49,956 nucleotides of DNA from Paludibacteraceae bacterium. GTDB lineage: Bacteria; Bacteroidota; Bacteroidia; Bacteroidales; Paludibacteraceae. Shown piece by piece: positions 26,264-37,513 of the stretch. The stretch is taken from positions 1-49,956 of the forward strand of contig JAQUTW010000015.1 in the NCBI GenBank assembly GCA_028694215.1, given 5' to 3'. The translations under genes were made by a program, and so were the position numbers. Numbering within the stretch: the stretch's first letter is position 1; every line of letters starts with the position of its first letter. The notes under the pieces were generated by a model that was not told where the DNA came from, did no database searches, and worked only from the letters and a program-made list of their open reading frames with translations.

Positions 26264-27223
26264 TTAAGCTACAATTAACCACACCGTATAAATAATATAT
26301 GAGGCAATAAATAAAGCTCCTTCCCACCTATCCAAACGCCTGCCTTTGCCGGTAAAAATAAACACAAACAATAACAAACTGACAAAAACATTGACCAACA
26401 AATCGATTATCGATGAAGGTGTTCCATGTATTGGGCAAATAATCGCCGATATACCTAAAATAAAGAAGGCATTAAAAATATTTGAACCCACAATATTAGC
26501 AATGGCAATATCCACTTTATTTTTTTTTGCTGCAACTACCGAAGTCGCTAATTCCGGCAATGAAGTGCCAATAGAAATAATAGTCAAGCCGATTACCCGC
26601 TGCGACATTCCCCACATTTGTGCCAGTTTAACAGCTGAATCGACAATCACTTTGGCACCTACCACCAACAGCACAAGTCCTCCGACAACAAATAAAATAG
26701 ATTTCCACCAAGGCATTTGTTTATAATCATCTTCGGTTGATGATACACGATTACTCAACGAAGTTTGTATGACATACCCCATAAAAATGGCAAAAAACAG
26801 CAATAGAATACAACCGTCAACGCGAGAAATAACATTAGCCGTTGCACCATCCATCCAACTATCGGATAACAGAAACAATAAGGCCACTGCCGACAAAACC
26901 GTTAAAGGTACCTGTATCCATGTCGTTGCCTTATCAACTGTTAAAGGTTGTATGAGCGCCGAAAGCCCTAAAATGGCCAAAATATTAAAAATATTGCTCC
27001 CAACAATATTCCCCAATGCAATATCCGAATTTCCTTCAAGAGAAGAAAAAATGTTTACTACCAATTCGGGAGCCGATGTTCCAAAAGCGACAATTGTCAA
27101 GCCAATCATCATATCGGAAACACGCAAACGTTTAGCGACAGAGGAAGCTCCATCAACTAAAATATTAGCGCCATAAATTAAGGCACAAAAGCCTATAACA
27201 AGTAAAAATACTGATAATAACAT
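26264..27223 (-). CDS. Calcium/sodium antiporter (CaCA family, YrbG-like)
   Basis: This is an inner-membrane Ca2+/cation exchanger of 319 residues with about ten helices. The two inverted alpha-repeats are clear: GTSAPELVVNIFSS with GSNIFNILAILG in the first half, and GTSLPELATSVVAA with GSNIFNAFFILG in the second. The Glu of each PEL is the ion-binding residue. The ATG at 27223 is chosen; a GTG at 27250 would overlap the end of clpX by eight bases. The gene is the fifth in the minus-strand run starting at ruvA. Confidence 0.9.
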   Translation of the reverse strand: MLLSVFLLVIGFCALIYGANILVDGASSVAKRLRVSDMMIGLTIVAFGTSAPELVVNIFSSLEGNSDIALGNIVGSNIFNILAILGLSALIQPLTVDKATTWIQVPLTVLSAVALLFLLSDSWMDGATANVISRVDGCILLLFFAIFMGYVIQTSLSNRVSSTEDDYKQMPWWKSILFVVGGLVLLVVGAKVIVDSAVKLAQMWGMSQRVIGLTIISIGTSLPELATSVVAAKKNKVDIAIANIVGSNIFNAFFILGISAIICPIHGTPSSIIDLLVNVFVSLLLFVFIFTGKGRRLDRWEGALFIASYIIYTVWLIVA

Positions 27224-27242
27224 AAAAACGTAATTTAGTTTA

Positions 27243-28460
27243 TTATACACACATATTAAATCTACTTATTTTTTCATGAGCATACGGCAACGTTATATTT
27301 AACTGCTTAGTATCCGAAGAAGGAATTTCAAACATGGCATCCATCATAATGGTTTCTGTCATAGAACGTAATCCTCGTGCCCCTAATTTAAATTCAATGG
27401 CTTTATCAACAATAAAATCCAAAACTTCATCAGTTATCATTAACTTTACTCCATCCATTTCAAACAATTTCGTATATTGCTTAACAATAGAATTTTTCGG
27501 CTCCGTCAAAATGCGCCGTAAAGCCGTTCTATCCAATGGATTCAAATATGTTAAAATAGGCAATCGTCCAACTATTTCCGGTATCAGTCCAAATGCTTTT
27601 AAATCTTGTGGAGCTATATATTGCAACATATTGTCACGGTCTATCAAACTGCGCTCATGTGCCACGCCAAAACCAACCACATTGGTATTCAAACGCTGAG
27701 CGATTTTCTTTTCAATGCCATCAAATGCACCACCACAAATAAATAAAATATTTTGTGTATTTACTTCTATCATTTTTTGATCGGGATGTTTTCTGCCTCC
27801 TTGAGGCGGGACATTTACAACAGACCCTTCCAATAGTTTCAAAAGTCCTTGCTGAACTCCTTCACCACTCACATCACGGGTGATACTCGGATTGTCTCCT
27901 TTACGAGCAATTTTATCAATTTCGTCAATAAAAACAATGCCACGTTCAGCTGCTTTAACATCATAATCAGCCACTTGCAACAATCGTGTCAGAATACTTT
28001 CGATATCTTCACCAACGTATCCTGCTTCTGTCAAAACAGTAGCATCAACAATGGTAAATGGTACATTCAATTTTTTTGCAATAGAACGTGCCAACAATGT
28101 TTTTCCCGTACCTGTGCGACCAACTAAAATAATATTAGATTTCTCTATCTCTACATTTTCATCAGACTTTGGCTGCGTAATGCGCTTGTAATGATTATAC
28201 ACAGCTACCGACAGGTATTTTTTAGCTTCATCTTGTCCTATCACATATTGATCTAAAAACTCTTTTATTTCCAGTGGTTTGGGAATGGCATCTATTTTAA
28301 AATCGCCTTTCTGTTTTAATTCGGTCAACAGTACATTATTAGCCATTTCTACACACGCATCACAAATACATCCGTCTATTCCGGTCAGCATCATGCGCAC
28401 TTCGGACTGTTTACGCCCGCAAAAGCTGCAGCATTGTTCTGTTTGAACTTTTTTAGCCAT
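27243..28460 (-). CDS. clpX: ATP-dependent protease ATP-binding subunit ClpX
   Basis: This AAA+ unfoldase feeds substrates to ClpP. The 405 residues start with a zinc-binding domain (Cys11, Cys14, Cys33, Cys36). The Walker A loop is GRTGTGKT (114-121; most ClpX have GPTGSGKT), Walker B is IVFIDEIDK, and there is a sensor-2 region GARGLRS. The ClpP-docking loop reads VGF rather than the usual IGF. The gene starts immediately after the clpP stop codon, so both are made from one transcript. Confidence 0.97.
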   Translation of the reverse strand: MAKKVQTEQCCSFCGRKQSEVRMMLTGIDGCICDACVEMANNVLLTELKQKGDFKIDAIPKPLEIKEFLDQYVIGQDEAKKYLSVAVYNHYKRITQPKSDENVEIEKSNIILVGRTGTGKTLLARSIAKKLNVPFTIVDATVLTEAGYVGEDIESILTRLLQVADYDVKAAERGIVFIDEIDKIARKGDNPSITRDVSGEGVQQGLLKLLEGSVVNVPPQGGRKHPDQKMIEVNTQNILFICGGAFDGIEKKIAQRLNTNVVGFGVAHERSLIDRDNMLQYIAPQDLKAFGLIPEIVGRLPILTYLNPLDRTALRRILTEPKNSIVKQYTKLFEMDGVKLMITDEVLDFIVDKAIEFKLGARGLRSMTETIMMDAMFEIPSSDTKQLNITLPYAHEKISRFNMCV

Positions 28461-29153
28461 TTATTTTCCTTTGTTTTCGCGTGTCAAAATCATATCTATC
28501 ATTCCATACTCCAATGCTTCTTGAGAAGTCATCCAATAATCACGGTCGGAGTCAACAGAAATTTTGTCAAACGAATTGCCTGAATGATCAGCTATGATTT
28601 GATAAAGTTCATTTTTCAATTTCTGTATTTCACGCACTGTTATTTCCATATCAGAAGCTTGTCCCTGCATACCTCCCATAGGTTGGTGAATCATTACACG
28701 CGAATGCTTTAGAGCAGAACGTTTCCCTTTTTCTCCTGCAACTAATAAAACTGCGGCCATAGAAGCAGCCATTCCTGTACAAATAGTGCCTACTTTGCTA
28801 CCAATATATTGCATTGTGTCATAAATACCCAGTCCGGCGTAAACAGATCCTCCCGGGCTATTTAAGTATATTGAGATATCTTTACCGGGATCTGCCGTAT
28901 CCAAAAACAACAATTGTGCCTGAATAACATTTGCTACATAATCGTTAATTTCTGAACCTAAAAAAATAATGCGATCCATCATCAAACGAGAAAAAACGTC
29001 CATTTGAGTAACATTCAACTGGCGTTCCTCCAAAATAGAAGGTGATATATAACTTTCACCACGCATATTTATTTCCGCCATATACTTATCAAGAGCCAAA
29101 CCATTCATATTCAAATGTTTGGTTGCAAATTTACGAAATTCATTCTGTTCCAT
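28461..29153 (-). CDS. clpP: ATP-dependent Clp protease proteolytic subunit
   Basis: This is the serine peptidase chamber of ClpXP, 230 residues. The catalytic triad is Ser131 (GMAASMAA), His156 (MIHQPMGG) and Asp205 (SDRDYWM). The spacings of 25 and 49 residues equal those of E. coli ClpP. The N-terminus is about 20-30 residues longer than the mature enzyme and is probably trimmed. The gene lies 32 bases downstream of sprA rather than behind tig, its usual partner in other phyla. No promoter boxes are visible in that gap. Confidence 0.97.
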   Translation of the reverse strand: MEQNEFRKFATKHLNMNGLALDKYMAEINMRGESYISPSILEERQLNVTQMDVFSRLMMDRIIFLGSEINDYVANVIQAQLLFLDTADPGKDISIYLNSPGGSVYAGLGIYDTMQYIGSKVGTICTGMAASMAAVLLVAGEKGKRSALKHSRVMIHQPMGGMQGQASDMEITVREIQKLKNELYQIIADHSGNSFDKISVDSDRDYWMTSQEALEYGMIDMILTRENKGK

Positions 29154-29185
29154 AATTCATATTTTTAGAGTTAATAATCAATTAG

Positions 29186-32100
29186 TTATCGTGTCAGCAT
29201 AAATTTAATGCTAAATCCAAAATCTGTATTCGACATCGGATAAGAAGTCGATATGAGCGGGTTATTCATCTGATAATCACAGAACAATCTCAAATTAAGT
29301 TTAGAACTGAATACATAATCAACCGTCAATTTCATAGTAAGCGTTTTATTCCCACTTGTTGGCTGTACCGTCTCGACATCTAACTTACGAATCAGAGTTG
29401 CTATATCCTTAAAAGAGAAATCCAAACGTGTAGTCAAATCATTTTTAATCTTCTTCTGTTTATTCTGTTTTAATTTCAAAATTATATCAAAATCTTTGAT
29501 AACATACCCAACGCCAACAACCCACTCCTTATTATAAGCCTCCAACATCTGCAAGCTTGTCAGATTTAACGTCAAATTTCGCTGCTGACGATATTCCAAT
29601 TTGAAAGTAAAACTATTTTTCATCGCAGCATCAATGCTGAACAACGGGCTGAAACTTTCATTAAGTGAAACGCTCGCAATATCATACGGCGAAGATGGAA
29701 CCGGATTACCACTTGTTACATCACGCACAAAGCCCAAACCATCCTGAGTTTCCACATAATTCATATATGATGTGTAAGAACCTACATTATAAGTACATTG
29801 GTAAGCATGACTCAATGTCAATGATTTAAAGTTCTTACTCACCCAAGGTATTCGAGATAAACCTGTATATGAAATACGCCAGTTGGGTAACAAGCTCCAC
29901 ATAGATGGAAATAGTGAAGATCCTGCCTTCTCTATTGGATTATTGGTATAAGCAGCCAAAAATGCCGGAATTAACACATCAGGCGAATTAAGGTTATATG
30001 CCCCATTATTGGTATCATAAGTTTTTCCTCCCAATGCATTGCCATTCATAAAACCATTCGTCGGATAACGCGAACCTGTATATTTTCCTTGCAACTGTTC
30101 CATAACGTATTGACGATTCTCCCTGAATTGATTAAAAGCACGTGAATCGTAATTATTTTCCAAATTCCCTGTGCTCCAAAAAGCCGTTCCAAAAGCCACT
30201 TTCGTAATACGCAAAGTTCCGGTAAACGAATTTGGCATTCCATCAAACATATATTGAATAGAATTTTGATCTGTAGAAACATATTTGGCCGTTAAATCAA
30301 TTTTCAAGCCGGAAATCGGTTCCAATGTTGCTTTCATATCCAAATCTTTAGCATGATTCAATAGTGCAGGATCGATGATAGAATCATTGGCTGACAGCCA
30401 CCCGCTTTCCATCGCACGCTCCAAATATGCTTTATCAGGCATTCCAAAAGCAAAATCCAAACCGGGAACCAACATTTTATCAACATTTGACTGACCAAAA
30501 AAGGTAATACCATTCATAAATCCCGGCAATACCATACTGTTAGTTTCTTTATATGTGATAGAAAAACGACGTATCAACATTAAGAAACGTACTGAAAAAT
30601 CAGCCACCTGCTGTGCCGGCGAAACTATATTAGGATTCAACGTTTCTACAAAAAGTTTAATACTGTCGACTGAGGACTGACTTGACCACTCTACAGTTGT
30701 TTTGTCAATGACTTTATAAGTTATCTTGACCGGTTTCCCCTGTAATGTCATTGCCTCCATTTTTACCTTATCGCTATTAAGTGAATGCTTCAACGACTGC
30801 TTTTCACCTTTCTTCACTTCCATTACCTGCGCATAAGTATTGGGAGTAAATTTAGCAACCCGACTTTGTTGTGAAGAAAACTTCTGGTTTATTTTCTTCA
30901 GATATTTCGATTTATTATATAGTGTTTCAAAATTTAATTGACCATCTACCTGCCAGTTTGTAACATTCGAAATGGTATTTCCCAAATCAATATCACCCGA
31001 CGAAACTCCTGTATCCCACTTATAACTGGCATTATATTGAGCATTCGCCGTTATAAAATCAAGATATGGAATTTTATTGATAGGTATTGCCCATGATGCC
31101 GTAAATAATTGTTGATAACTCAAAGGTCGACCTCCATTTGCCAAGCTCATCAATACGGTATCTTTCCACAACTCATACTCGTCAGGGAAAAATTGTTGAT
31201 TAACCGGCAATGTCAATGCTTCGTCAAAACGGGAATTTGTGGCAGTACGTAAAGAGAATTTTAAATTCTTCGTCAAATCATACTTAAATTCAAATTGACG
31301 ATCCCACACAAAATCCTTACTAAACGACAACAACGGATTCGTATAATCATAAATACTCACATCCATAGAACCATTCAAATCACGCACTTGTGTTTCCGCA
31401 TACCTGCGGTCTAAATTAATGGTAAATGCCAACAAATTAGGTATATAGTTCAAGCCAAACTCCTTAATAATACGCCAATCCTTCAATTTCGTTGAATTTT
31501 TGAAAGGTTCCCAAGGTGTTGGTGTTACCGAATAATTATAATTAAAGGCGCCTTTATGTTCTTTAGTAATATTACGTTCCGTTTCCGGATTTAATTCATT
31601 CGACTGATTATAAGCATACGAAACAGAAAAATTGGCAGGATCGTAAATTTTCGGTTTCTTGCTGCGTATATCAACTCGAACATTGGTCAAATTCACACTA
31701 TGTGTAATCGTTTTGGTTTGAGACATTTTCAACAACGAATCTTTTTCGGCTTTGGTTTCCAAAATATCAAGAGCATCATTTAATTCCACATCCGGATCCA
31801 ACGGATTATATTTAGGCGTATGATTATCTAAAGAATATGAATAATACAAGGGGATTTTTACATTTGCTTTGGCCGGGAAAAAACGTCCAACCTCAAATGC
31901 TGTTGAAATATTAAACTGTGTATAATCATCTAAACGACGTTCTGAGATATTTTCTTCTATTCCACCAAAACCAGCTGATTCATAACGTCCTGACATATTT
32001 ACAGAACCAACATCAGAAAGTCCGATGGCCAAATTACCCATTGCACCCCAACCTCCATCTTCATTATAATCAGTCAAACGTAATTCATTTACCCAAACTT

Positions 32101-35100
32101 CTGCTGTTTTTACTACATTGGAACGGTTGCGAACTCCAATCATCATAATGCGCACTTCGCCCAAATTCGGATTACCAATTACCGTTACTTTATTTTTAGG
32201 TTTATTCGGGTCATATTCCGAATAAGCGACTGTTAAACCACGTTTTGCCTGATTTCTGTTTAATTTAACCTGCGTTAAAAGCTCCAACGGGAAATCAATC
32301 ATATTTTCGTCAGGCCAAACAACGCTGGCTTCATTGGAACTATAATGACCCGCAGGTGTCAACTTCAACGGAATTTCATATTCATAATAATTACTCTGAT
32401 TATCGCTTCCCAATCTAAGAAACAAAGTCATCTCATAATCTTTCAAATCTGTAATATCATCTACTAATTTTTCTGCATGTGTAAACATTTGCAGACGACG
32501 ATATTGTCGCATATCGTAACTGATATTTTTATAGACAGCACGGGCATCTTCAGGCGATAAATTTTTCACTTTGAGCAACATTGACTGCTCATTTTCCTGA
32601 CGCAATTGTGGCTGGCTTGGGTCTGTTTCACGCGTTACACCCGGTGGCAACACATAGTTAACAGGCTCTTTATTAACATTTTCTTCAATATTAACAGCTG
32701 AAACATCTATTTGTCCAACCGAAGACGGCGGTGTTTTTATATCATACAAATCTTTTGTGTAGGTGCGCCATTCGCCACGTACCAATTCCAATGTACCAAA
32801 ACGCAAATGTGTTTCTTCCTTGAAATTGTGCATAAACATACGCATAAAACGAATAGATTTAAAATCGCGGATAGAACCTATTTTCTTCTCATATTCCCGT
32901 ATTGGAATTTTAAATTGATACCATGTCACATTTTCCTTGTTACCATTCGCAAGTTCTACATTTGCCACAACTTTATCCGTTACATAATTTTTCCCTATTT
33001 CCAAATCTGAACGACGCAAAGAAACCTTATATTGAAAATATTTTTCATATTCATTCAACGTGTTATCTTGGTTAATGTCCTCTACATCAGGTACAGTAGT
33101 GGCAGAAGTTGTATAAACCTCACTACCGGTAGCTTGAGAATTACCTTCTACACCACAATAATGTTTGTAACGTTGCAAGATAGAAACCTCCTGCTCGTCA
33201 TAATCCGATCCTCTGTAATGATGAAAATTATCACCGGCAGGATCATTCAAAGGGGAATAAGCATCAGCTTCCATGGCCGCAATAGTAGCAGGGGAAAGTA
33301 TCGTACGCAAACCATCAACATAATTTTTATAGGTAGAGAATGTCAACTCTTCTTCAGTACGCAAGCCATTAAAACCAACGTCCTGATACTGACGAGCATT
33401 ATTGTCATTATCAAATGCAAGTACCATGGACTGTGTCTTAGGGACACGTCCCCAAACTGTTCGCTCAGACTCCAACGTATCTCCGGTTATCGACATCCCA
33501 TTTTCAAAGAATTTTTTACCATCCTTTAAAATATCCTCAGAAATATCACCCAAGTTAAAATATAAATCGCCACCCTGTGCAACACCATCCTTATCATTAA
33601 CAAAAGGATCCAGCATCCAAAATTCGATATATTCAATATTGGAAGTTTCAAAATCACTCGTTTCTATTTTGCGCATCATTCCTCCCCAACGTTTTTCCGG
33701 ATTACTCAATGTCCCATCGGCATTCATACCATTTATATCTAAATTATATGGTCCTCGTTCCAACGGATAATAACTTAAATTTAAAACGGAAAGATAAGAC
33801 GACTGACCTGAAACACCTTCACGATTCGGGAAAATTTCCTGTTCCAAAACCTCACGTGTCAAATGATTGGATTGCAAATTCTTATCACTACGAATATGTT
33901 CCGGTGTAGTAGAATTATTACGATTAAAAACACTGTTGTCTATGGAATACCACGATAACAAAGCTCTATTTTTACCATAATCTACATTATTAGATTTCAC
34001 GGCTTCTGGGAATAAAGCTCCGGCTGAAGGGTCATAAGGTGTACTTGCCAAATGCCAATAATACGGATACCGTAAATCAATGCCGGTAGTTGTAGATTCA
34101 AAATCGTCCAAATAAGCATAACCTGAATTATTCTTGATTTTGCGGTGCCCCGGTATCAACTGAGCAAACTCACCGTTAAACACAATGGTAGAAGGAGCAG
34201 TGGCATTGATACCGGGAATTTTATCCACCACATTGGTAAGCCACTGCGATTCTCCCCGATAAGAAGCATTTAATCCCCAAATAGTATTGGCTATGGGTTC
34301 ACTGCCATATTCGGTTTTTGTTACCAATGGCATTTCAGAAAGATGCATTATAGTCCCACCAACCGAAAGATTTTTGTTAAATTGATATTCAAGATGAGTA
34401 CCCAATAAAGTCTTACGCTGCAAGTTAAAGGTCGATTGATTTTCGAGCGATACATTAACTGCTGTACCGGCTGCTAACACAGATTGATTTAAAATAGTAA
34501 CTGTTCCCATTGTATAATCTACCGTGTAATCAACATTTTCGACTAACTGTTTACCACCGGCAGTTACAACCACTGAACCACGCGGTACGTTCATGGCATT
34601 CAAACGAATTTCAGAACCTGAACTCGCCTGATATTCACCGGAAAGTCGGAATTTATTTTTTTCTGATAACTCCTGTGCTACTACCAAAGTAGAGTCGTAT
34701 AATTCCTCAAAAACATACTTATCGGCAATGGCGTCATTACCAATAGCCGTTCGTAAATGAGAGCCAAATGGCTCAACTACAGGAAAATACACACGACCTG
34801 TGCTGGAATTAATGGTATAACCATCCACATAGTCAAATTTACCATCAGGATTGGCTTCATTGCGACTATCCAAACGGTCTAAATTCATAACTTTCAGTAA
34901 TATCTTATTTTTAATTTTCCCTTCCGTCAGATAATTTACATAAACTCCTGTTGAATCATTTTTATATTGTACATCTAATTTAAATTTATCCTTTTGAATT
35001 TGCATACCGCCTATATAATAGACGTTTTTCATCATCAAATCCCACAAAGCTAAATGTGGTGATACTGCCGTTCCTTTCAAAAGTTTTACTATCAAAGAAT

Positions 35101-36583
35101 TAGGAGATTCTACGCCATCAGTTGAAAATTCACCTACCTGATAAACTTTGCCTCCCACCGTATATTCGTAAGCAACTGCCAAAACTTCATCAGCATATAG
35201 CGGTGTCTTTAACGAAATAAAACCTAACTGTGTATTGAGGGTATATTCTGAAGCGTCCAAACGACGTGCACTTTCAATTTTTTCGTAATCTTCTCCACCA
35301 ACAATACCATACGACATATATTGAGCTTCCAATAATTCATTTACCATCTGAATATTTCGAATATTCGGAATGGCTTTTATCTCATCATAAAGCGTATTGG
35401 CATCATTATCAGCATAAGAAAGTCCTTTGGGTATCCAGTGTGAATTGTCAACACGTTTAGGCTCGCCAATATCCATAAAACCGATAATGTTTCGTGCCTG
35501 ATCAAAATTACCGCGTTTATTGGTGACCCACACTTCTACCCTGTTGATGGTTACCCCTGAAGCAACATAAGGTAATTTTGACATATTTTTATCGTACGAA
35601 TCACGAAAATAATGTGAAAGAAAAAAGTGCCGATTTTCATCATATTTATCAATCGGTATTTCAAACGACGTTAATTGTGCACCTCCTTTTGTACTGACAG
35701 TCTGACTTTGCGACTCTTGCTGCGACACTACAGCCGTTATGTTCAATTTTCCAAACTGCAATTCAGTTTTAAATCCAAATAATGCAGAGCTTCCTTTTAT
35801 TAAAGAACTATTAAGTGGCAAACTGACATTACCGGCTTCTATTTTACGGATAATCTCATCTTCTTTGCCTTCATAACTTAATTTCAACAATTTTTGGTCA
35901 AAATCAAATGTGGCTTCCGTATTATAATTCATGGTAAAATTAATTTTATCACCAACCTTACCATTCACATTCAATTGTATTTTTGTATCAAAATCGAAAT
36001 TAGTCGTTCGACGCAAACGTTCCGTAAGTGTCGGATTATCAATTCGATTTGATTTTATTCCGAAAATAATTTCCGCCGATCCTTGTGTCTTTATCTGTAC
36101 GCCACCGGGACCAAATACCTTATCGGCAGGTCCAAGGCTGAATTTCATATCCGTAATATTGAATTTATCCTCAAAATTCGATTGTGTTTCTGCATTTTTT
36201 GTACGCCAGTATTGCCCCATTTGTTGACCTAACGAATAAGTTTTATATTCATCGGAAGAAAACACAAATGGTGTAGCTATTTCCATATCACCAACCTTGG
36301 TACGCATAATGTAATTCCCGGTATTAACATCATACTCAACCGTGCTTTTTACATTATCGGGGGTACGCAAATCCATTGGCGGTTTTGCTACTAAATCCTC
36401 GTATTCGTTCGTTTCCAATTTTTTCACGCTAAATGTGGGGACCGGCACAGAATCTTTCGGTACTACATATTCTACCTTATCTTGAGGAGCTGCAGATAGC
36501 ATACCAAAAGAGAGCCATGCGAAAGCACCGCCACACAAAAGACAAACAAAAATGGCAATTGTTATTTTTTGAGAAAAATTCAT
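29186..36583 (-). CDS. sprA: SprA/Sov, type IX secretion outer-membrane translocon
   Basis: This giant outer-membrane protein forms the export channel of the type IX secretion system, known as SprA in gliding Flavobacterium and Sov in Porphyromonas. The 2465 residues fit the family (about 2400-2500). An N-terminal signal/hydrophobic segment (about 8-32) is followed by repeated SprA N-terminal domains and a very long stretch of alternating beta strands rich in aromatic and charged residues, ending in strands typical of a barrel closing (FGFSIKFMLTR). It sits between ruvA (27 bases upstream) and clpP. The other T9SS genes are not in the window. Confidence 0.95.
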   Translation of the reverse strand: MNFSQKITIAIFVCLLCGGAFAWLSFGMLSAAPQDKVEYVVPKDSVPVPTFSVKKLETNEYEDLVAKPPMDLRTPDNVKSTVEYDVNTGNYIMRTKVGDMEIATPFVFSSDEYKTYSLGQQMGQYWRTKNAETQSNFEDKFNITDMKFSLGPADKVFGPGGVQIKTQGSAEIIFGIKSNRIDNPTLTERLRRTTNFDFDTKIQLNVNGKVGDKINFTMNYNTEATFDFDQKLLKLSYEGKEDEIIRKIEAGNVSLPLNSSLIKGSSALFGFKTELQFGKLNITAVVSQQESQSQTVSTKGGAQLTSFEIPIDKYDENRHFFLSHYFRDSYDKNMSKLPYVASGVTINRVEVWVTNKRGNFDQARNIIGFMDIGEPKRVDNSHWIPKGLSYADNDANTLYDEIKAIPNIRNIQMVNELLEAQYMSYGIVGGEDYEKIESARRLDASEYTLNTQLGFISLKTPLYADEVLAVAYEYTVGGKVYQVGEFSTDGVESPNSLIVKLLKGTAVSPHLALWDLMMKNVYYIGGMQIQKDKFKLDVQYKNDSTGVYVNYLTEGKIKNKILLKVMNLDRLDSRNEANPDGKFDYVDGYTINSSTGRVYFPVVEPFGSHLRTAIGNDAIADKYVFEELYDSTLVVAQELSEKNKFRLSGEYQASSGSEIRLNAMNVPRGSVVVTAGGKQLVENVDYTVDYTMGTVTILNQSVLAAGTAVNVSLENQSTFNLQRKTLLGTHLEYQFNKNLSVGGTIMHLSEMPLVTKTEYGSEPIANTIWGLNASYRGESQWLTNVVDKIPGINATAPSTIVFNGEFAQLIPGHRKIKNNSGYAYLDDFESTTTGIDLRYPYYWHLASTPYDPSAGALFPEAVKSNNVDYGKNRALLSWYSIDNSVFNRNNSTTPEHIRSDKNLQSNHLTREVLEQEIFPNREGVSGQSSYLSVLNLSYYPLERGPYNLDINGMNADGTLSNPEKRWGGMMRKIETSDFETSNIEYIEFWMLDPFVNDKDGVAQGGDLYFNLGDISEDILKDGKKFFENGMSITGDTLESERTVWGRVPKTQSMVLAFDNDNNARQYQDVGFNGLRTEEELTFSTYKNYVDGLRTILSPATIAAMEADAYSPLNDPAGDNFHHYRGSDYDEQEVSILQRYKHYCGVEGNSQATGSEVYTTSATTVPDVEDINQDNTLNEYEKYFQYKVSLRRSDLEIGKNYVTDKVVANVELANGNKENVTWYQFKIPIREYEKKIGSIRDFKSIRFMRMFMHNFKEETHLRFGTLELVRGEWRTYTKDLYDIKTPPSSVGQIDVSAVNIEENVNKEPVNYVLPPGVTRETDPSQPQLRQENEQSMLLKVKNLSPEDARAVYKNISYDMRQYRRLQMFTHAEKLVDDITDLKDYEMTLFLRLGSDNQSNYYEYEIPLKLTPAGHYSSNEASVVWPDENMIDFPLELLTQVKLNRNQAKRGLTVAYSEYDPNKPKNKVTVIGNPNLGEVRIMMIGVRNRSNVVKTAEVWVNELRLTDYNEDGGWGAMGNLAIGLSDVGSVNMSGRYESAGFGGIEENISERRLDDYTQFNISTAFEVGRFFPAKANVKIPLYYSYSLDNHTPKYNPLDPDVELNDALDILETKAEKDSLLKMSQTKTITHSVNLTNVRVDIRSKKPKIYDPANFSVSYAYNQSNELNPETERNITKEHKGAFNYNYSVTPTPWEPFKNSTKLKDWRIIKEFGLNYIPNLLAFTINLDRRYAETQVRDLNGSMDVSIYDYTNPLLSFSKDFVWDRQFEFKYDLTKNLKFSLRTATNSRFDEALTLPVNQQFFPDEYELWKDTVLMSLANGGRPLSYQQLFTASWAIPINKIPYLDFITANAQYNASYKWDTGVSSGDIDLGNTISNVTNWQVDGQLNFETLYNKSKYLKKINQKFSSQQSRVAKFTPNTYAQVMEVKKGEKQSLKHSLNSDKVKMEAMTLQGKPVKITYKVIDKTTVEWSSQSSVDSIKLFVETLNPNIVSPAQQVADFSVRFLMLIRRFSITYKETNSMVLPGFMNGITFFGQSNVDKMLVPGLDFAFGMPDKAYLERAMESGWLSANDSIIDPALLNHAKDLDMKATLEPISGLKIDLTAKYVSTDQNSIQYMFDGMPNSFTGTLRITKVAFGTAFWSTGNLENNYDSRAFNQFRENRQYVMEQLQGKYTGSRYPTNGFMNGNALGGKTYDTNNGAYNLNSPDVLIPAFLAAYTNNPIEKAGSSLFPSMWSLLPNWRISYTGLSRIPWVSKNFKSLTLSHAYQCTYNVGSYTSYMNYVETQDGLGFVRDVTSGNPVPSSPYDIASVSLNESFSPLFSIDAAMKNSFTFKLEYRQQRNLTLNLTSLQMLEAYNKEWVVGVGYVIKDFDIILKLKQNKQKKIKNDLTTRLDFSFKDIATLIRKLDVETVQPTSGNKTLTMKLTVDYVFSSKLNLRLFCDYQMNNPLISTSYPMSNTDFGFSIKFMLTR

Positions 36584-36610
36584 TTAGAGAATTGAGTGCA
36601 TTGAATAAGT

Positions 36611-37195
36611 TTATAACATTTTCAACGCTTGTTTAATAATTTGCTCAAGCGCCAAATCAGGTCGCTCCTGTACTATTTTTTCGACAACTTTAGACGCCTG
36701 GCTCTGCATAAATCCTAACATTACCAAAGCTGACACAGCTTCCCCTCTCTCAGATTTGGCAGGAGATGCAACAGAAGCAGTTGCATCAAAAGTAGTTTTG
36801 GCTATTTTATCTTTTAAATCAACAATAATACGCTGCGCTGTCTTCAAACCGATACCCTTTATTCCTTTTATTAAAACGACATTTTCAGACAATATGGCAT
36901 CACGTAATTCTACAGCCGATAAGGATGAAAGAATCATACGTGCTGTGTTTGCACCTACTCCCGACACCGAAATTAACTGCAAAAACAATTCACGTTCCGG
37001 TTTTGTCAAAAAACCATACAAAACAAAGGCATCTTCACGAATTGCTTCATAAATATAAAGCAAACACGTTTTTTTGTCTGTCAAATCGGAATAGGTAACC
37101 AAAGAAATATTGATGAAATAACCGATTCCGTTTGCTTCTACAACAGCAGCAGCCGGTGATAAATCAACGATTTCTCCTTTTATAAATTCAATCAT
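36611..37195 (-). CDS. ruvA: Holliday junction branch migration subunit RuvA
   Basis: RuvA is the DNA-binding tetramer that holds four-way junctions for the RuvB motor. The 194-residue protein has an OB-fold N-terminal domain (start [10 protein letters not shown]), then two helix-hairpin-helix motifs ([12 protein letters not shown] and [13 protein letters not shown]). A C-terminal three-helix domain that contacts RuvB follows ([11 protein letters not shown]). It heads the minus-strand run ruvA-sprA-clpP-clpX-antiporter-small gene and has its own promoter. Confidence 0.96.
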   Translation of the reverse strand: MIEFIKGEIVDLSPAAAVVEANGIGYFINISLVTYSDLTDKKTCLLYIYEAIREDAFVLYGFLTKPERELFLQLISVSGVGANTARMILSSLSAVELRDAILSENVVLIKGIKGIGLKTAQRIIVDLKDKIAKTTFDATASVASPAKSERGEAVSALVMLGFMQSQASKVVEKIVQERPDLALEQIIKQALKML

Positions 37196-37217
37196 AATAG
37201 CCTTGATATTAAATTTG

Positions 37218-37249
37218 CAAAATTAGTCATTTTTATGGAGTTTAACAAA
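37218..37249 (-). promoter_or_regulatory. ruvA-sprA-clpPX promoter
   Basis: On the minus strand TTTG (37246-37249) and TAATTTTG (37218-37225) are separated by 20 bases, 22 bases before ruvA. The gene-free stretch 37196-37513 otherwise holds only AT-rich sequence and the carAB -7 box. Confidence 0.65.
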
Positions 37250-37463
37250 CAAACAATCCCGAATTTTATTAACGAAATATAGGTTTTATTTATTGTATCT
37301 TTTTTATCCTACACAATAATATGGCTACTTAAAAATAAATAAAGTTTACTCATTTTTATTTTCACTTTATAAAAAAACATATTTCAAAAACACCTAATTT
37401 TTACATTTTGAAAGTTAATAGAAAAATTACACTTTAAAATATTTCTATAAGAAATAAAAGAAT

Positions 37464-37471
37464 TAATTTTG
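37464..37471 (+). promoter_or_regulatory. -7 box for the fused carAB gene
   Basis: TAATTTTG matches TAnnTTTG; a -33 TTTG is not found at the expected distance. The box overlaps the TTG at 37469 and so excludes it as a start codon, leaving the ATG at 37514 with a leader of about 35 bases. Confidence 0.4.
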
Positions 37472-37513
37472 CAAATCAATGATTTTAATAATAATCTAAC
37501 ACAAAAACAGTAT

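Noticed and set aside
37196..37513. A riboswitch or leader regulating the fused carAB gene
   Set aside because: The stretch is AT-rich and I could not find a stable stem or a known aptamer pattern. The inferred leader of carAB is only about 35 bases.
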